A stretch of DNA of 64,000 nucleotides from DASXMR01 sp036495525 (GCA_036495525.1 DASXMR010000134.1:67321-131320); one strand, 5' to 3'; shown: positions 40,810 to 49,629, counted from the first letter of the stretch. Numbers and translations: made by a program. Notes: generated by a model from the letters alone, not told the origin.

Positions 40810-42354
40810 CTAGGACCGTCCCCGGCCGAGCACCGCCATGGCGGCGTTGTGCCCGCCGATGCCGCTGACCCCGCCGCCGCGCCGTGCGCCTGCCCCGCAG
40901 AGCAGCACCCGCTCGTGCGCCGTCTCCACGCCCCAGCGCCCGGCGTCCGCCGGATCGTCGGCGAACGGCCAGCTGAGGTCGCCGTGGAAGATGTGCCCGC
41001 CGGGCAGCCCCGCCTCGGCGTCCAGGTCAGCCGGCGACTTGACCTCCAGGCACGGCTTTCCCTCGGCGTCGGTCAGCAGGCAGTCCTCGATCGGCTCGGC
41101 GAGCACCGAGTTGATCGCGCGCAGCGTCGCCTGCAGGGCTGCCTCCCTGGCGCCATCCGGGTCGGCGGCGAACAGCCGGGCCGGCATATGCAGGCCGAAC
41201 ACGGTCAGCGTCTGCGCGCCCGAGGCGGCCAGCTCGGTGCCCAGGATCGAGCTGTCAGTCAGCGAGTGGCAGTACGCCTCGCACGGCGCGGCTGCCGGGA
41301 TGTCACCGGCCGCCGCCTGCCGGTAGGACTCGTCCAGCTCGGCGTAGCCCTCGTGCACGTGGAATGTGCCGGCGAACGCGGCGCGCGGGTCGACCGCCTG
41401 GTCGCGCAGCCGCGGCAGCCGCGACAGCACCAGGTTGAGCTTCAGCTGCGCGCCCTCCGGTGCCGCCGGGTGGTCCTCGCCGAGCAGCCTGGCGAGGATC
41501 GACGGCGCCACTCCGGCCAGCACGTGACCTGCGCCGACCGCGTAGTCGCCGTCCGCGCTGCGCACCTGCACCTCGCCGGCCGGGTCGATGGCCGTCACCT
41601 CGGCGCCGGTGCGGATCTGCACCCCGGCGGCCAGCGCGGCGTCGCGCAGCGCGTCGGTGACCGCGCCCATGCCGCCGACTGGCACGTCCCACGCGCCGGT
41701 GCCGTTGCCGATGACGTGGTAGAGGAAGCAGCGGTTCTGCCGCAGGCTGCGCTCGTCCAGGCTCGCGAACGTGCCGATCAGCGCGTCGGTGGCGACGACG
41801 CCACGCACCGTGTCGTCGGTCAGCTGCGCCTCGATCAGCTCGCTGACCGGGTTCTCGATGAGCGCGGCCCAGGCCGCGTCGTCACCGGTCAGCCCGCGCA
41901 GCTGGTGCCGGGTGAGCAGCGGCTCGGTCATCGTCGGGAAGATCCGCTCGGCCAGCCTCGCGGTCATCGCGTACAGCGACTGCCAGCCAGCCCAGTCGGC
42001 CTCCCCGCCGGTCAGCGCGCGGAACGAGGCCGCGGTGCCGGCCGGGTCAGCGTTGTCCACCAGCAGCCCGCCGTCGCCAGCCGGGGTGAAGGAGGAGATG
42101 CGCCGCTGGCGCAGCTCGACCGGCAGGCCGAGGTCGGTCATGATCTGCCGTGGCAGCAGGCTGACCAGGTAGGAGTAGCGCGACAGCCGGGCGTCCACGC
42201 CTGGGAAGGCGCGCGCGGAGATGGCCACCCCGCCGACGTGGTCGAGCCGCTCGAGGATCAGCACTGACCGGCCAGCCTGGCCCAGGTAAGCGCCGGCCAC
42301 CAGCGCGTTGTGCCCGCCGCCCACGATCACCACGTCGTAGGAGGACGGTCGCAT
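40810..42354 (-). CDS. FAD-dependent NAD(P)-type oxidoreductase (phytoene desaturase-like)
   Basis: I prefer ATG 42354, with GGAAAG 10 bases upstream, over ATG 42363. The 514-residue protein opens with the dinucleotide fold SSYDVVIVGGGHNALVAGAYLGQAGRSVLILERLDHVGG, then LLPRQIMTDLGLPVELRQRR. Its C-terminal flavin end is LCGAGARRGGGVSGIGGHNAAMAVL. This fits the COG1233/carotenoid desaturase-PYROXD2 group. No carotenoid genes are near, so the substrate is unknown; it may act on an amine or hydrophobic compound. It is divergent from a DUF2630 gene. Confidence 0.88.
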   Translation of the reverse strand: MRPSSYDVVIVGGGHNALVAGAYLGQAGRSVLILERLDHVGGVAISARAFPGVDARLSRYSYLVSLLPRQIMTDLGLPVELRQRRISSFTPAGDGGLLVDNADPAGTAASFRALTGGEADWAGWQSLYAMTARLAERIFPTMTEPLLTRHQLRGLTGDDAAWAALIENPVSELIEAQLTDDTVRGVVATDALIGTFASLDERSLRQNRCFLYHVIGNGTGAWDVPVGGMGAVTDALRDAALAAGVQIRTGAEVTAIDPAGEVQVRSADGDYAVGAGHVLAGVAPSILARLLGEDHPAAPEGAQLKLNLVLSRLPRLRDQAVDPRAAFAGTFHVHEGYAELDESYRQAAAGDIPAAAPCEAYCHSLTDSSILGTELAASGAQTLTVFGLHMPARLFAADPDGAREAALQATLRAINSVLAEPIEDCLLTDAEGKPCLEVKSPADLDAEAGLPGGHIFHGDLSWPFADDPADAGRWGVETAHERVLLCGAGARRGGGVSGIGGHNAAMAVLGRGRS

Positions 42355-42438
42355 CGTCACCATCTTTCCAGGTCGGGCTTTGCTGGTCGCACGGGGCCGC
42401 GGTCGCGGCAGGCCAGCTGGCAACCTACGGTATGTGAC

Positions 42439-42684
42439 ATGGACGACAAGCAGATCCTCGGCCACATCGACGAGCTGATCAAGACCGAACATGATCTGCG
42501 TGCGAAGCTCGCCGCTGGCGAGCTGTCCGGCGAGGAAGAGCACGCGCGGCTCAGGCAGGCCGAGGAACAACTGGACCAGTGCTGGGACCTGCTACGGCAG
42601 CGCCGCGCCCGGCGTGAGTACGGCGAGGACCCTGGCGAGGCAGCAAGCCGGCCCGTCAGCGAGGTCGAGGGCTACGTGCAGTAG
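42439..42684 (+). CDS. DUF2630 family small protein
   Basis: The 81-residue protein MDDKQILGHIDELIKTEHDLRAKLAAGELSGEEEHARLRQAEEQLDQCWDLLRQRRARREYGEDPGEA matches the short DUF2630 family common in actinobacteria. It is mostly charged helix, probably a coiled coil. Function is unknown. Open frame upstream of ATG 42439 is a shadow. It ends facing the ureohydrolase gene. Confidence 0.85.
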   Translation: MDDKQILGHIDELIKTEHDLRAKLAAGELSGEEEHARLRQAEEQLDQCWDLLRQRRARREYGEDPGEAASRPVSEVEGYVQ

Positions 42685-42699
42685 CGGCCACGCCAGCCT

Positions 42700-42714
42700 G
42701 CTGGCCTAGCCAGC
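42700..42714. terminator. Hairpin between convergent DUF2630 and ureohydrolase genes
   Basis: GCTGGC-CTA-GCCAGC is a perfect 6-bp stem with a 3-base loop, in the 31-base gap between the two convergent stops. It may serve as a shared terminator, though no T-run follows. Confidence 0.35.
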
Positions 42715-42715
42715 C

Positions 42716-43717
42716 TCAGCGGCAGCGAGCCGCCCGGCGGGCGCCGCACCCGCGGCGAGCTGCCTTGCCGGCTGCGAGCAGGGTGATCAGGTCGAAGATC
42801 ACCGTGGCAGCCGCGATCGACGTGATTTCCGCGTGGTCGTAGGCCGGCGCCACCTCGACCACGTCGGCACCGACCAGGTGCACGCCGCCCAGGCCGCGCA
42901 GCACCCGCAGCAGCTCCCGGTTGGTCAGCCCGCCCGCCTCCGGCGTGCCGGTGCCAGGCGCGAATGCCGGGTCAAGCACGTCGATGTCGATGGACAGGTA
43001 CACCGGCAGGTCACCGACTCGCCTGGTGATCGCGTCGAGCGCGCCTGGCACGCCAATCGTGTCGATGTCGCTGGCCCTGATCGCGGCGAAGCCGAACCCG
43101 GCGTCGTCGGTCAGGTCTGCCTCGCCGTAGATCGGCCCGCGGATGCCAACGTGAATCGAGTGGTCCTCGATCAGCAGGTTCTCCTCGAACGCCCGGCGGA
43201 AGATCGTCCCGTGGGTGACCGGCGCTTCGAAATAGGTATCCCAGGTGTCCAGGTGCGCGTCGAAGTGGATGAGCGCGACCGGGCCGTGCTCGCGCACGAC
43301 GGAGCGCAGCATCGGCAGCGCGACCGTGTGATCCCCGCCGACGGCGATGACCGTGCGGTCGCCCCTGATCAGCTCGTCAGCGTGGGAGGTGATCTGCTGC
43401 ATCGCCGCGTCGATCGCGAACGGCGTGACCGGCACGTCACCGGCGTCGACGACCTGGATCGTGCTGAACGGCGTGCAGCCAAGCTCGACATGATGACCTG
43501 GCCGCAGGTGCCGTGACGCCTGCCGCACCGCCATCGGGCCGAACCGCGCTCCCGGCCGGTAGGACACGCCGTTGTCGAACGGCACGCCGAGCACCGCGAC
43601 GTCGTAGTCGCTGACCCGGTCTATCTCGGGCAGCCGCGCGAACGATCCAGATCCGGCGAACCGGGGAACGATCCGGCCGTCTACCGGGCCGACGGGCTGG
43701 CTGGTCTGCTCGGGCAT
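42716..43717 (-). CDS. Ureohydrolase (agmatinase/guanidino-hydrolase family)
   Basis: The 333-residue protein has the ureohydrolase metal motifs: AVGGDHTVALPML (GGDH), IHFDAHLDTWDTYF (DAHxD), and VYLSIDIDVLDPAFAPGTGTPEAGGLTNRELL (SxDxDxxDP). FDNGVSYRPGARFGPMAVRQASRH is typical of agmatinases. It releases urea from a guanidino substrate; which one (agmatine, guanidinobutyrate, or another) is not shown. AGGAG precedes the start. It is the last gene of the NCS1-amidohydrolase-deacetylase cassette, which suggests a guanidino intermediate. The C-terminus adds a basic tail (KAARRGCGARRAARCR). Confidence 0.9.
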   Translation of the reverse strand: MPEQTSQPVGPVDGRIVPRFAGSGSFARLPEIDRVSDYDVAVLGVPFDNGVSYRPGARFGPMAVRQASRHLRPGHHVELGCTPFSTIQVVDAGDVPVTPFAIDAAMQQITSHADELIRGDRTVIAVGGDHTVALPMLRSVVREHGPVALIHFDAHLDTWDTYFEAPVTHGTIFRRAFEENLLIEDHSIHVGIRGPIYGEADLTDDAGFGFAAIRASDIDTIGVPGALDAITRRVGDLPVYLSIDIDVLDPAFAPGTGTPEAGGLTNRELLRVLRGLGGVHLVGADVVEVAPAYDHAEITSIAAATVIFDLITLLAAGKAARRGCGARRAARCR

Positions 43718-43815
43718 CGCATCTCCTGGTGCGCTCGTCGGGGGCGGCGGTCAGCGCTGGCGCGGGGCCGGGCCAGGCGGTGCCGGTCCAGGCAGGGCCG
43801 GTCAGCGAGGGCTGG

Positions 43816-44784
43816 CTAGCCAGAGCCGGGCGGCGCGGTACCGCCGGGTCTGCCGATCCAGTAGGCGTCGCTGGGCAGCACAGGCTGCGCGACGGTCCGT
43901 GGCGTGAGCCCGAGCGCCTCTGCGTGCGCGGCGAGCTCGCCCATCGTGGTGATCCACATGCCGGGCAGCGCCTTCATCCGCTCGATCAGCTTCTCGAGTG
44001 CCTCGACGCGCGCTGGCCGTCCGGTCAGGAACGGATGACAGCACAGGATGAACGCGGCACCCAGCCGGTGCATCGCCTCAAGCTCGAGGTTCCACATCTC
44101 CAGCGCCTTGGCCGGGCTCTCGATCAGCCCCGAGCCAGTCAGGCCGGGCAGGTAGGCGTACTGCTCCCAGTCGTCCAGCTCCCACGACACCGGCAGCTCC
44201 ACCAGCGTGTCGGTGCCGGGCACGTCGCCAGCGGCCAGTAGGTACGGGTAGTCGGCATCCATCAGGCTGGAGTCGTAGCGGAAGCCGCGGTCGGCGAGCA
44301 GCGCCGGGGTGTGGTAGTTGAGCTCCCACATCGGCGCCCGGTACCCGGCCGGGCGCACCCCGGCAACGTCCTTGAGGGCCTGCAGCCCGAGGTCGAGCAT
44401 GTCCGCCTCGGTGGCGGCGTCCATGCCGGTGGTGTCCTCGTGGAAGTAGCTGTGGTGCGCGATCTCGTGCCCGGCCTCGGCGATCGCGCGGACCACGGCG
44501 GGGTAGCGGTGCGCCGAGTAGCCAGGCACGAAGAACGTTGCCTTGATCGCGTGCCGGTCAAGCAGCCCCAGGATCCGCGGCACGCCGACCAGCGGCCCGT
44601 AGGACTGGTGGCTCATCGGCGTCATCCGGCTGACCGCGGAGATGTCAGCGGTCAGCATCGGCGCCTCGGCGTCCATGTCGAAGGTCAGGCACGCCGCCGC
44701 GGTGACCCCCGGCGGCCAGGCGATGGGCGCCGCCGGCATAGTCGGGCTGGTCAGCTGCGACCAGCCGGACTCGACCTCGTTCAT
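43816..44784 (-). CDS. NodB-type polysaccharide deacetylase family hydrolase
   Basis: The 322-residue protein has a NodB homology fold: CLTFDMDAEAPML (TFDxD), FFVPGYSAHRYPAVVRAIAEAGHEIAHHSYFHEDT (H-S-x3-H metal motif as HHSYFH), and AGYRAPMWELNYHTPALLADRGFRYDSSLMDADYPY. No signal peptide or membrane anchor is seen, so a cytosolic target is likely. Close family members include allantoinase PuuE-type ring-opening enzymes that are not polysaccharide deacetylases. With a cytosine-deaminase-like gene overlapping it by 4 bases, I favour action on a ring amide or hydantoin-like metabolite. Confidence 0.85.
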   Translation of the reverse strand: MNEVESGWSQLTSPTMPAAPIAWPPGVTAAACLTFDMDAEAPMLTADISAVSRMTPMSHQSYGPLVGVPRILGLLDRHAIKATFFVPGYSAHRYPAVVRAIAEAGHEIAHHSYFHEDTTGMDAATEADMLDLGLQALKDVAGVRPAGYRAPMWELNYHTPALLADRGFRYDSSLMDADYPYLLAAGDVPGTDTLVELPVSWELDDWEQYAYLPGLTGSGLIESPAKALEMWNLELEAMHRLGAAFILCCHPFLTGRPARVEALEKLIERMKALPGMWITTMGELAAHAEALGLTPRTVAQPVLPSDAYWIGRPGGTAPPGSG

Positions 44785-46145
44785 CCTGCTGCCCGGGCCG
44801 TGCTCGCGCCGTGCGCTGACCGCCAGGTGGCAGCGGCCGCGTCACGCTGCCGGATGAAGTCGACCTGCTCAGCCTCGCGGTCCGGCCAGGCGAGCGTCGT
44901 CACCGAGGGCGGCGTCGTGGCCACTACCCGCCCCCTGGAGATCACGTGCGACGGCCGCACCTGCCGCCGCAGCACGTCGAACGGATCGGCGGCTGGCAGC
45001 AGCATCATGCTCGCCGGGCGGCCGGGCGCGATGCCGTAGTCCTCGCCGAGGCTGAGCACGGCGGCGGCCCGGTCGGTCACCATCCGGAAGCACTCCGCGA
45101 CCTCGGCCGGCGAGGTGAGCTGAGCCGCGTGCGCGCCGACGAGCGCGACCTGCACCGGGTTGGCGGTGCCCAGCGGGTACCAGGGATCCATCACGTCGTC
45201 GTGGCCGAACGCGACGTTGATCCCGGCGGCGAGCATCTCCTTCACCCTGGTGAGCCCGCGGCGCTTCGGGTAATCGTCGAGCCGGCCCTGCAGGTGCAGG
45301 TTGACCAGCGGGTTGCTGACCAGGTTGATGCCGGCCCGGGACAAGATGCGCTCGAGCTTGAAGCTGTAGGCCGCGTTGTACGAGCCCATCGCCGTGGTGT
45401 GGCTGGCGGTCACCTTGCCGCGCAGCCCGGTGCGGTGCGCGAGCGCGCTGAGCACCTCGACGAACCGCGACTGGTCGTCGTCGATCTCGTCGCAGTGCGC
45501 GTCGACCAGCAGCGAGTGCCGCCGGGCAACGTCCACCGCGATCTCCAGCGAGCGGACGCCGTCTTCCCTGGTGTCCTCGAAGTGCGGGATCGCGCCGATC
45601 ACGTCCGCGCCAGCCCCGGCCGCCCGCTCCAGCAGCGCCGCTCCGTCGGGAAACGAGCAGATGCCCTCCTGCGGGAACGCGACCAGCTGCAGGTTCACCA
45701 CGTCCGCGACCCGCTCCCGCACCTCAGCCAGCGCGCGCAGGCCGGTCAGCGCGGCGTCGGTCACGTCCACGTGGCTACGCACGTGCAGCACGCCGTTGGC
45801 CACCTGCCAGCGGATGACTTCCTCGGCCCGGCTCACCACGTCGTCGCGGCTCAGCATCGGCTTGCGCTCGGCCCAGCACGCGATGCCCTCCCACAGCGTG
45901 CCGCTGGCGTTCCACCGCGGCTCGCCAGCGGTCAGCACCGCGTCCAGGTGAATGTGCGGCTCCACGTACGGCGGTGACGCGAGCGCGCCGCCGGCGTCGA
46001 TAACCGCCCGCGCGTCGGATTCGCCGGCCGGATCGGCTGCCGCTGGGCTGATCGCGACGAACCGGCCGTCGTCGATCAGCAGGTCACGCGGCGGCCCAGC
46101 CGGGTCCGACGCCAGCCGGGCGCCGCGGATGAGCAGGTCGATCAC
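44781..46145 (-). CDS. Cytosine-deaminase-like amidohydrolase
   Basis: The GTG-start 454-residue protein (VIDLLIRGARLASDPAGPPRDLLIDDGRF) matches the CodA branch of the amidohydrolase superfamily. Metal and catalytic elements seen: PYVEPHIHLDAVL (HxH), RSHVDVTDAALTGL, LVDAHCDEIDDDQSRFVEVL (His and acid-base Glu), TASHTTAMGSYN, and FGHDDVMDPWYPLGTANPVQ (metal Asp). It overlaps the deacetylase gene (ATGA). It could deaminate cytosine, creatinine or a related cyclic amidine; the neighbours argue for a pathway beyond plain pyrimidine salvage. Confidence 0.88.
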   Translation of the reverse strand: MIDLLIRGARLASDPAGPPRDLLIDDGRFVAISPAAADPAGESDARAVIDAGGALASPPYVEPHIHLDAVLTAGEPRWNASGTLWEGIACWAERKPMLSRDDVVSRAEEVIRWQVANGVLHVRSHVDVTDAALTGLRALAEVRERVADVVNLQLVAFPQEGICSFPDGAALLERAAGAGADVIGAIPHFEDTREDGVRSLEIAVDVARRHSLLVDAHCDEIDDDQSRFVEVLSALAHRTGLRGKVTASHTTAMGSYNAAYSFKLERILSRAGINLVSNPLVNLHLQGRLDDYPKRRGLTRVKEMLAAGINVAFGHDDVMDPWYPLGTANPVQVALVGAHAAQLTSPAEVAECFRMVTDRAAAVLSLGEDYGIAPGRPASMMLLPAADPFDVLRRQVRPSHVISRGRVVATTPPSVTTLAWPDREAEQVDFIRQRDAAAATWRSAHGASTARAAG

Positions 46146-46157
46146 GGGCGACGGCGG

Positions 46158-47579
46158 TCAGTCATCGGCAACCATCGCGGCCAGCCCGGCCGACTCGCCG
46201 GCGGGCTCGTCGTGCGCAGAGCCGGTCTCGACCCGCCGGATGACCGAGTAGACCACCCAGCCGACGATGAAGCCGACCGGGAACGCGATGTCCCCGCCCT
46301 GCAGCCAGTGCGAGGTGGCCCAGCCGACGTAGAGCGGAGCCGTATTCATGAACGGCAGCGCCGCGGCGAAGCCGACCACCAGCGAGATCAGCGCGTCCCA
46401 GCCCGGCTTCAGCATTGAGCCGACCACCTCACGCACGTTCATCTGGCCGCGCTTGCGCAGCCAGTCGACCATCTGGATCGCGGCGAACGGCGGGATCCAG
46501 TAGGTGATGAACAGCAGGATGTTCTCGAACTTTGTCGCCAGGTCGCCGGTATTGAGCCACAGCGTCAGGAAGAACGCGAGCACCGTGACGATGATCGCGA
46601 CGACGGGCCGACGGACGCGGAACCCCGCTGACTGCAGCGCCAGCGAGCCGGAGTAGTCGTTCATCGCGTTGACGGCGACGGTGCCGATCCAGATCGCCAC
46701 CAGCGCGAGGCCGCCGAGGAACCCGCCGCCCAGCAGGTGCCTGATACCGCCGGACGTGGCGTTGTCGGCTGCCGACGAGGCGGCCAGGCCGAGGACCTCG
46801 ACCCATATCGAGGCGATGCCCAGGCCGGCCAGGGTCAGCCAGAAGATGGCCCGGCGCGAGGTGCCCGGCTTCATGTACCGGCTGTATTCGCCCGCGTACG
46901 CGCCCCACGAGATGACGAAGCTGGCGGCGATGGTCGTCATCAGGACGAACGTGCCGACGGCGAGCCCGCCGTGCACGCTGCCGGCCGCGTGGAAGTTGCC
47001 GATCTGGACGATCTTCACGGTGATGACGATGAACATCACGCCGAGGACGATCGAGCCCCACTGCTCGAACGTGTGCATCATCTCGTAGCCGAAGATGCCG
47101 AGCACGCCCTGCATCGCCAGCACGATCAACAGGCCCACCCAGAACGGCACGTGAATCAGCAGGTGGATCGCCGCCGCGCCGAAGATCGCGTTAATGGCGT
47201 CCCAGGCAATCGTCGACAGCCACATCAGCAGGCCGGGCACCGGCACGGTCCGGCCGAACTGCAGTCGCGCGAGCGGAAGCTGCCCAAGCCCGGTCCGCGG
47301 GCCCCAGCTGCACATGATCGCGGCCGGGAGGGCACCGAGGAGGGTGCCGAGCACGATGGCCAGCAGCCCCAGGCCGAAGCTGAGGCCGAGCACCGGGGCC
47401 AGCGCGCCGAGGAAGAACGCCGCGGGTACCAGGTTCGGCGTGAACCAGACCGTGAAGACCCGGTGCAGTCCGCCGTACCTGTTCTCCTCCGGAATAGGGG
47501 CCATTCCGTGCATTTCGAGGGAGAGCTGGCCCTCCCGCGACGGCATGACTCCCTCGTAGACGCTGGTGTCACCGGACAT
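46158..47579 (-). CDS. NCS1-family permease (cytosine/purine/allantoin type)
   Basis: The ATG at 47579 has GGGAGGGG just upstream, so the longer frame from 47615 is not used. The 473-residue protein has about 12 helices. ENRYGGLHRVFTVWFTPNLVPAAFFLGALAPVLGL and FISWGAYAGEYSRYMKPGTSRRAIFWLTLAGLG match the NCS1 family, which imports cytosine, purines, allantoin or hydantoins with a cation. The stop is 12 bases before the amidohydrolase start, so they form one operon. The ligand should be the substrate of the downstream enzymes. Confidence 0.92.
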   Translation of the reverse strand: MSGDTSVYEGVMPSREGQLSLEMHGMAPIPEENRYGGLHRVFTVWFTPNLVPAAFFLGALAPVLGLSFGLGLLAIVLGTLLGALPAAIMCSWGPRTGLGQLPLARLQFGRTVPVPGLLMWLSTIAWDAINAIFGAAAIHLLIHVPFWVGLLIVLAMQGVLGIFGYEMMHTFEQWGSIVLGVMFIVITVKIVQIGNFHAAGSVHGGLAVGTFVLMTTIAASFVISWGAYAGEYSRYMKPGTSRRAIFWLTLAGLGIASIWVEVLGLAASSAADNATSGGIRHLLGGGFLGGLALVAIWIGTVAVNAMNDYSGSLALQSAGFRVRRPVVAIIVTVLAFFLTLWLNTGDLATKFENILLFITYWIPPFAAIQMVDWLRKRGQMNVREVVGSMLKPGWDALISLVVGFAAALPFMNTAPLYVGWATSHWLQGGDIAFPVGFIVGWVVYSVIRRVETGSAHDEPAGESAGLAAMVADD

Positions 47580-47667
47580 GGCCCCTCCCACAAGGCTCCG
47601 CAGCGCGGGCGCCACTCAGCCCGGGCCAGGTTATGGATGAGCATAGGGCGAAGATCGTGACCTGGAT

Positions 47668-47695
47668 ATATGAAAGTCATACGGATCGCATACGG
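47668..47695. promoter_or_regulatory. AT-rich promoter/operator region upstream of the NCS1 cassette
   Basis: TATGA-AAG-TCATA (47669-47681) is a perfect inverted repeat, overlapped by CATACGG repeated at 47678-47684 and 47689-47695. The patch is clearly AT-richer than its surroundings and lies 90-116 bases upstream of the permease start, in the 286-base gap to the divergent FAH gene. A TATA-like element could serve as the promoter. Confidence 0.45.
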
Positions 47696-47865
47696 CCGGC
47701 TCCGCCTTTCCTGGCGCGGGCCGGCCGCTGTTCGCAGCAGCGTCCAGCCGCCCGTCCTTGCCGCCGCCGGCGCTGGCCTGCCCTTCCCCCGCGGCGCTGG
47801 CCGGGCCGCCGCTGCGGGGGCCAGCTAGGCTCGGCCTGATCAGCGACGGCCCTGGGGAGCACAGC

Positions 47866-48684
47866 ATGCGGATAGCGCGGTTCGCCGCCGGCGGAGAAGT
47901 CAGCTACGGGGTGGTCGAGAGCGCCCAGCCCGACGGGGCCGCGGCCGGCCCAGGGGAGGGCCGGCTGGTGGTCACCGAGCTCAGCGGGCACCCGTTCGGC
48001 ATCGGCCAGGGCAGCATCAGCTTCACCGGCAACCGCTACCAGCTCGCCGAGGTCCGCCTCCTTGCGCCGGTGCTGCCCAGCAAGGTGGTCGCCATCGGGA
48101 AGAACTACGCCGACCATGCCAGGGAGATGGGCGGCGAGCCGCCAGCAGAGCCGGTGATCTTCCTCAAGCCATCGACGGCAGTCACCGGCCCCGGCGACCC
48201 GATTGCCCGGCCGGTCAAGATCTCGGACCGGACCGACTTCGAGGGCGAGCTCGCCGTGGTGATCGGCAGGCTATGCCGGGACGTGCCGGCTGACCGGGCC
48301 AGCGAGATCATCTTCGGCTACACCTGCGCCAACGACGTGACCGCGCGCGACCTGCAAGCCAGGGACGGCCAGTGGGCGCGGGCGAAGGGCTTCGACTCGT
48401 TCTGCCCGCTCGGGCCGTGGATCGAGACCGACCTCGACCCGGCTGACCTGGAGCTCACCACCACGGTGAACGGCGAGGTGCGGCAGCACTCGCGTACCTC
48501 GCTGCTGCTGCACGACGTCGCTTCGCTGGTCAGCTATGTCACTTCGGTGATGACGCTACTGCCTGGCGACGTGCTGCTCACTGGCACGCCGGCCGGCATC
48601 GGCCCGCTGGAGGATGGCGACGACGTGGCGGTGACGATCGAGGGCATCGGCAGGCTCAGCAACCCGGTCACCGACCGGGACTGA
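47866..48684 (+). CDS. Fumarylacetoacetate hydrolase family protein
   Basis: ATG 47866 (MRIARFAAGGEVSYGVVESAQPD) gives 272 residues; upstream frame is low complexity. FAH-fold marks: PSKVVAIGKNYADHAREMGGEPPAEPVIFLKPSTAVTGPGDPI and the metal triad in TDFEGELAVVIGR, then NDVTARDLQARDGQWARAKGFDSFCPLGPWI and LLTGTPAGIGPLEDGDDVAVTIEGIG. It probably cleaves or decarboxylates a dioxo acid. A FAH-family gene often sits before gltX and tRNA-Gln/Glu in actinomycetes, and here gltX is absent. Confidence 0.92.
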   Translation: MRIARFAAGGEVSYGVVESAQPDGAAAGPGEGRLVVTELSGHPFGIGQGSISFTGNRYQLAEVRLLAPVLPSKVVAIGKNYADHAREMGGEPPAEPVIFLKPSTAVTGPGDPIARPVKISDRTDFEGELAVVIGRLCRDVPADRASEIIFGYTCANDVTARDLQARDGQWARAKGFDSFCPLGPWIETDLDPADLELTTTVNGEVRQHSRTSLLLHDVASLVSYVTSVMTLLPGDVLLTGTPAGIGPLEDGDDVAVTIEGIGRLSNPVTDRD

Positions 48685-48699
48685 ACCAGCGCCATACGC

Positions 48700-48729
48700 C
48701 GCCGGCCGTCATGGTCTCTTTGGCCGGCG
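48700..48729 (+). terminator. Stem-loop after the FAH gene
   Basis: CGCCGGCC (48700-48707) and GGCCGGCG (48722-48729) are perfectly complementary with a 14-base loop, starting 15 bases after the FAH stop. A TTT run lies inside the loop rather than after the stem. It probably ends or stabilises the FAH transcript; TACACT at 48744-48749 may be the -10 of the following tRNA. Confidence 0.4.
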
Positions 48730-48785
48730 CGCCGCTCGTCGGCTACACTCGCACAGGCGCAACCGGGCCGCAGCGCCCGATCCCA

Positions 48786-48857
48786 TGGGGTATGGGGTAA
48801 TTGGCAGCCCGACGGGTTCTGGCCCCGTTAGTCTAGGTTCGAGTCCTGGTACCCCAG
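48786..48857 (+). tRNA. tRNA-Gln (anticodon CTG)
   Basis: The acceptor stem TGGGGTA (48786-48792) pairs with TACCCCA (48850-48856), followed by discriminator G. The anticodon arm is ACGGG-TTCTGGC-CCCGT, so the anticodon is CTG for CAG codons. The T arm has TTCGAGT. The D arm is GGG...CCC. It is 72 bases, and CCA is not encoded. Its charging would use GatCAB, encoded in this window, if GltX is non-discriminating. Confidence 0.95.
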
Positions 48858-49018
48858 CGACAGTAATTGTCAGCGACTGAGCAGCTGAGCAGCGCGGATG
48901 CCCGCACCGGGCACCCGCGCTGCGCCATCTTCGGGGTGGTGCTAGCGGAGGATGGGCTGGCGGAGGATAGGCCGGCGGGTGATGGGCCGACGGGCGATGG
49001 CCGTGGCGTGGCTGGCGG

Positions 49019-49300
49019 CTAGCGCCTGCTCCTGCCGCGCTCCAGCCCGGTGACCCGCAGGATCAGCAGCAGCACGATGGCGCCGATGATCGAGCCGACG
49101 ATGCCGGCGCTGTGGAAGTGGGTGAAGTTGACGTGCTTGCCTTCGACCAGCCGCTCGAGGAAGTAGCCGACGAATGAGCCGATGATCCCCAGCAGGATGG
49201 TGCCCAGCAGCCCGATCGGGTCGCGGCCCGGCACGAGCAGCCGTGCGATCAGGCCGACGACGAGTCCGATGATCGCGAGGACAATGATGAATTCCAGCAT
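49019..49300 (-). CDS. GlsB/YeaQ/YmgE-family membrane protein
   Basis: This 93-residue integral membrane protein reads MLEFIIVLAIIGLVVGLIARLLVPGRDPIGLLGTILLGIIGSFVGYFLERLVEG. The GLVVGLIARLLVPGRDP and GTILLGIIGSFVG segments are diagnostic of the transglycosylase-associated/GlsB family, with three predicted helices. Function is only loosely known as stress-related. It lies between two tRNA genes on the opposite strand. Confidence 0.9.
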   Translation of the reverse strand: MLEFIIVLAIIGLVVGLIARLLVPGRDPIGLLGTILLGIIGSFVGYFLERLVEGKHVNFTHFHSAGIVGSIIGAIVLLLILRVTGLERGRSRR

Positions 49301-49629
49301 GCTCGCTAATTACCTCGCAATCGGCGATCTATGCATCCGGGGAGCGGACCTGAATGGCCTGCGGCCGCCGGCCGCAACGCTCGGATCGCGGCTGAACAGG
49401 CCCCTCACCGTGCGCGCCAGCCTGCTGCGGGTGAGCGGGTAGTACGTCAGCACGCGAGCGGCACTCCGCCAGCCGTTTGGCTGACCCCGGCGGGTGCGCT
49501 AACCTTTACCGGCGGTCGGAGCGCAGGCGCGGGCTCGATGCCTGAGGCTTTGACTAGTCCTGCTGCACCCGGCCCCGGCCGGGTCGGCATGCGGACAGCC
49601 TGCTGGTCCGAAGGGCCGGCAGCGTGCCT
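49301..49629. other. Gap between glsB-like gene and tRNA-Glu
   Basis: No gene is recognised. Overlapping open frames are Ala/Pro/Arg-rich and lack domain motifs. The part near 49301 should hold the promoter of the minus-strand gene. TTGACT at 49550-49555 looks like a -35 pointing at the tRNA, but no good -10 follows at the right distance. Confidence 0.4.

Noticed and set aside
40849..42267. Plus-strand 472-residue open frame
   Set aside because: Antisense shadow of the FAD oxidoreductase, rich in Arg and Gln without any motif.
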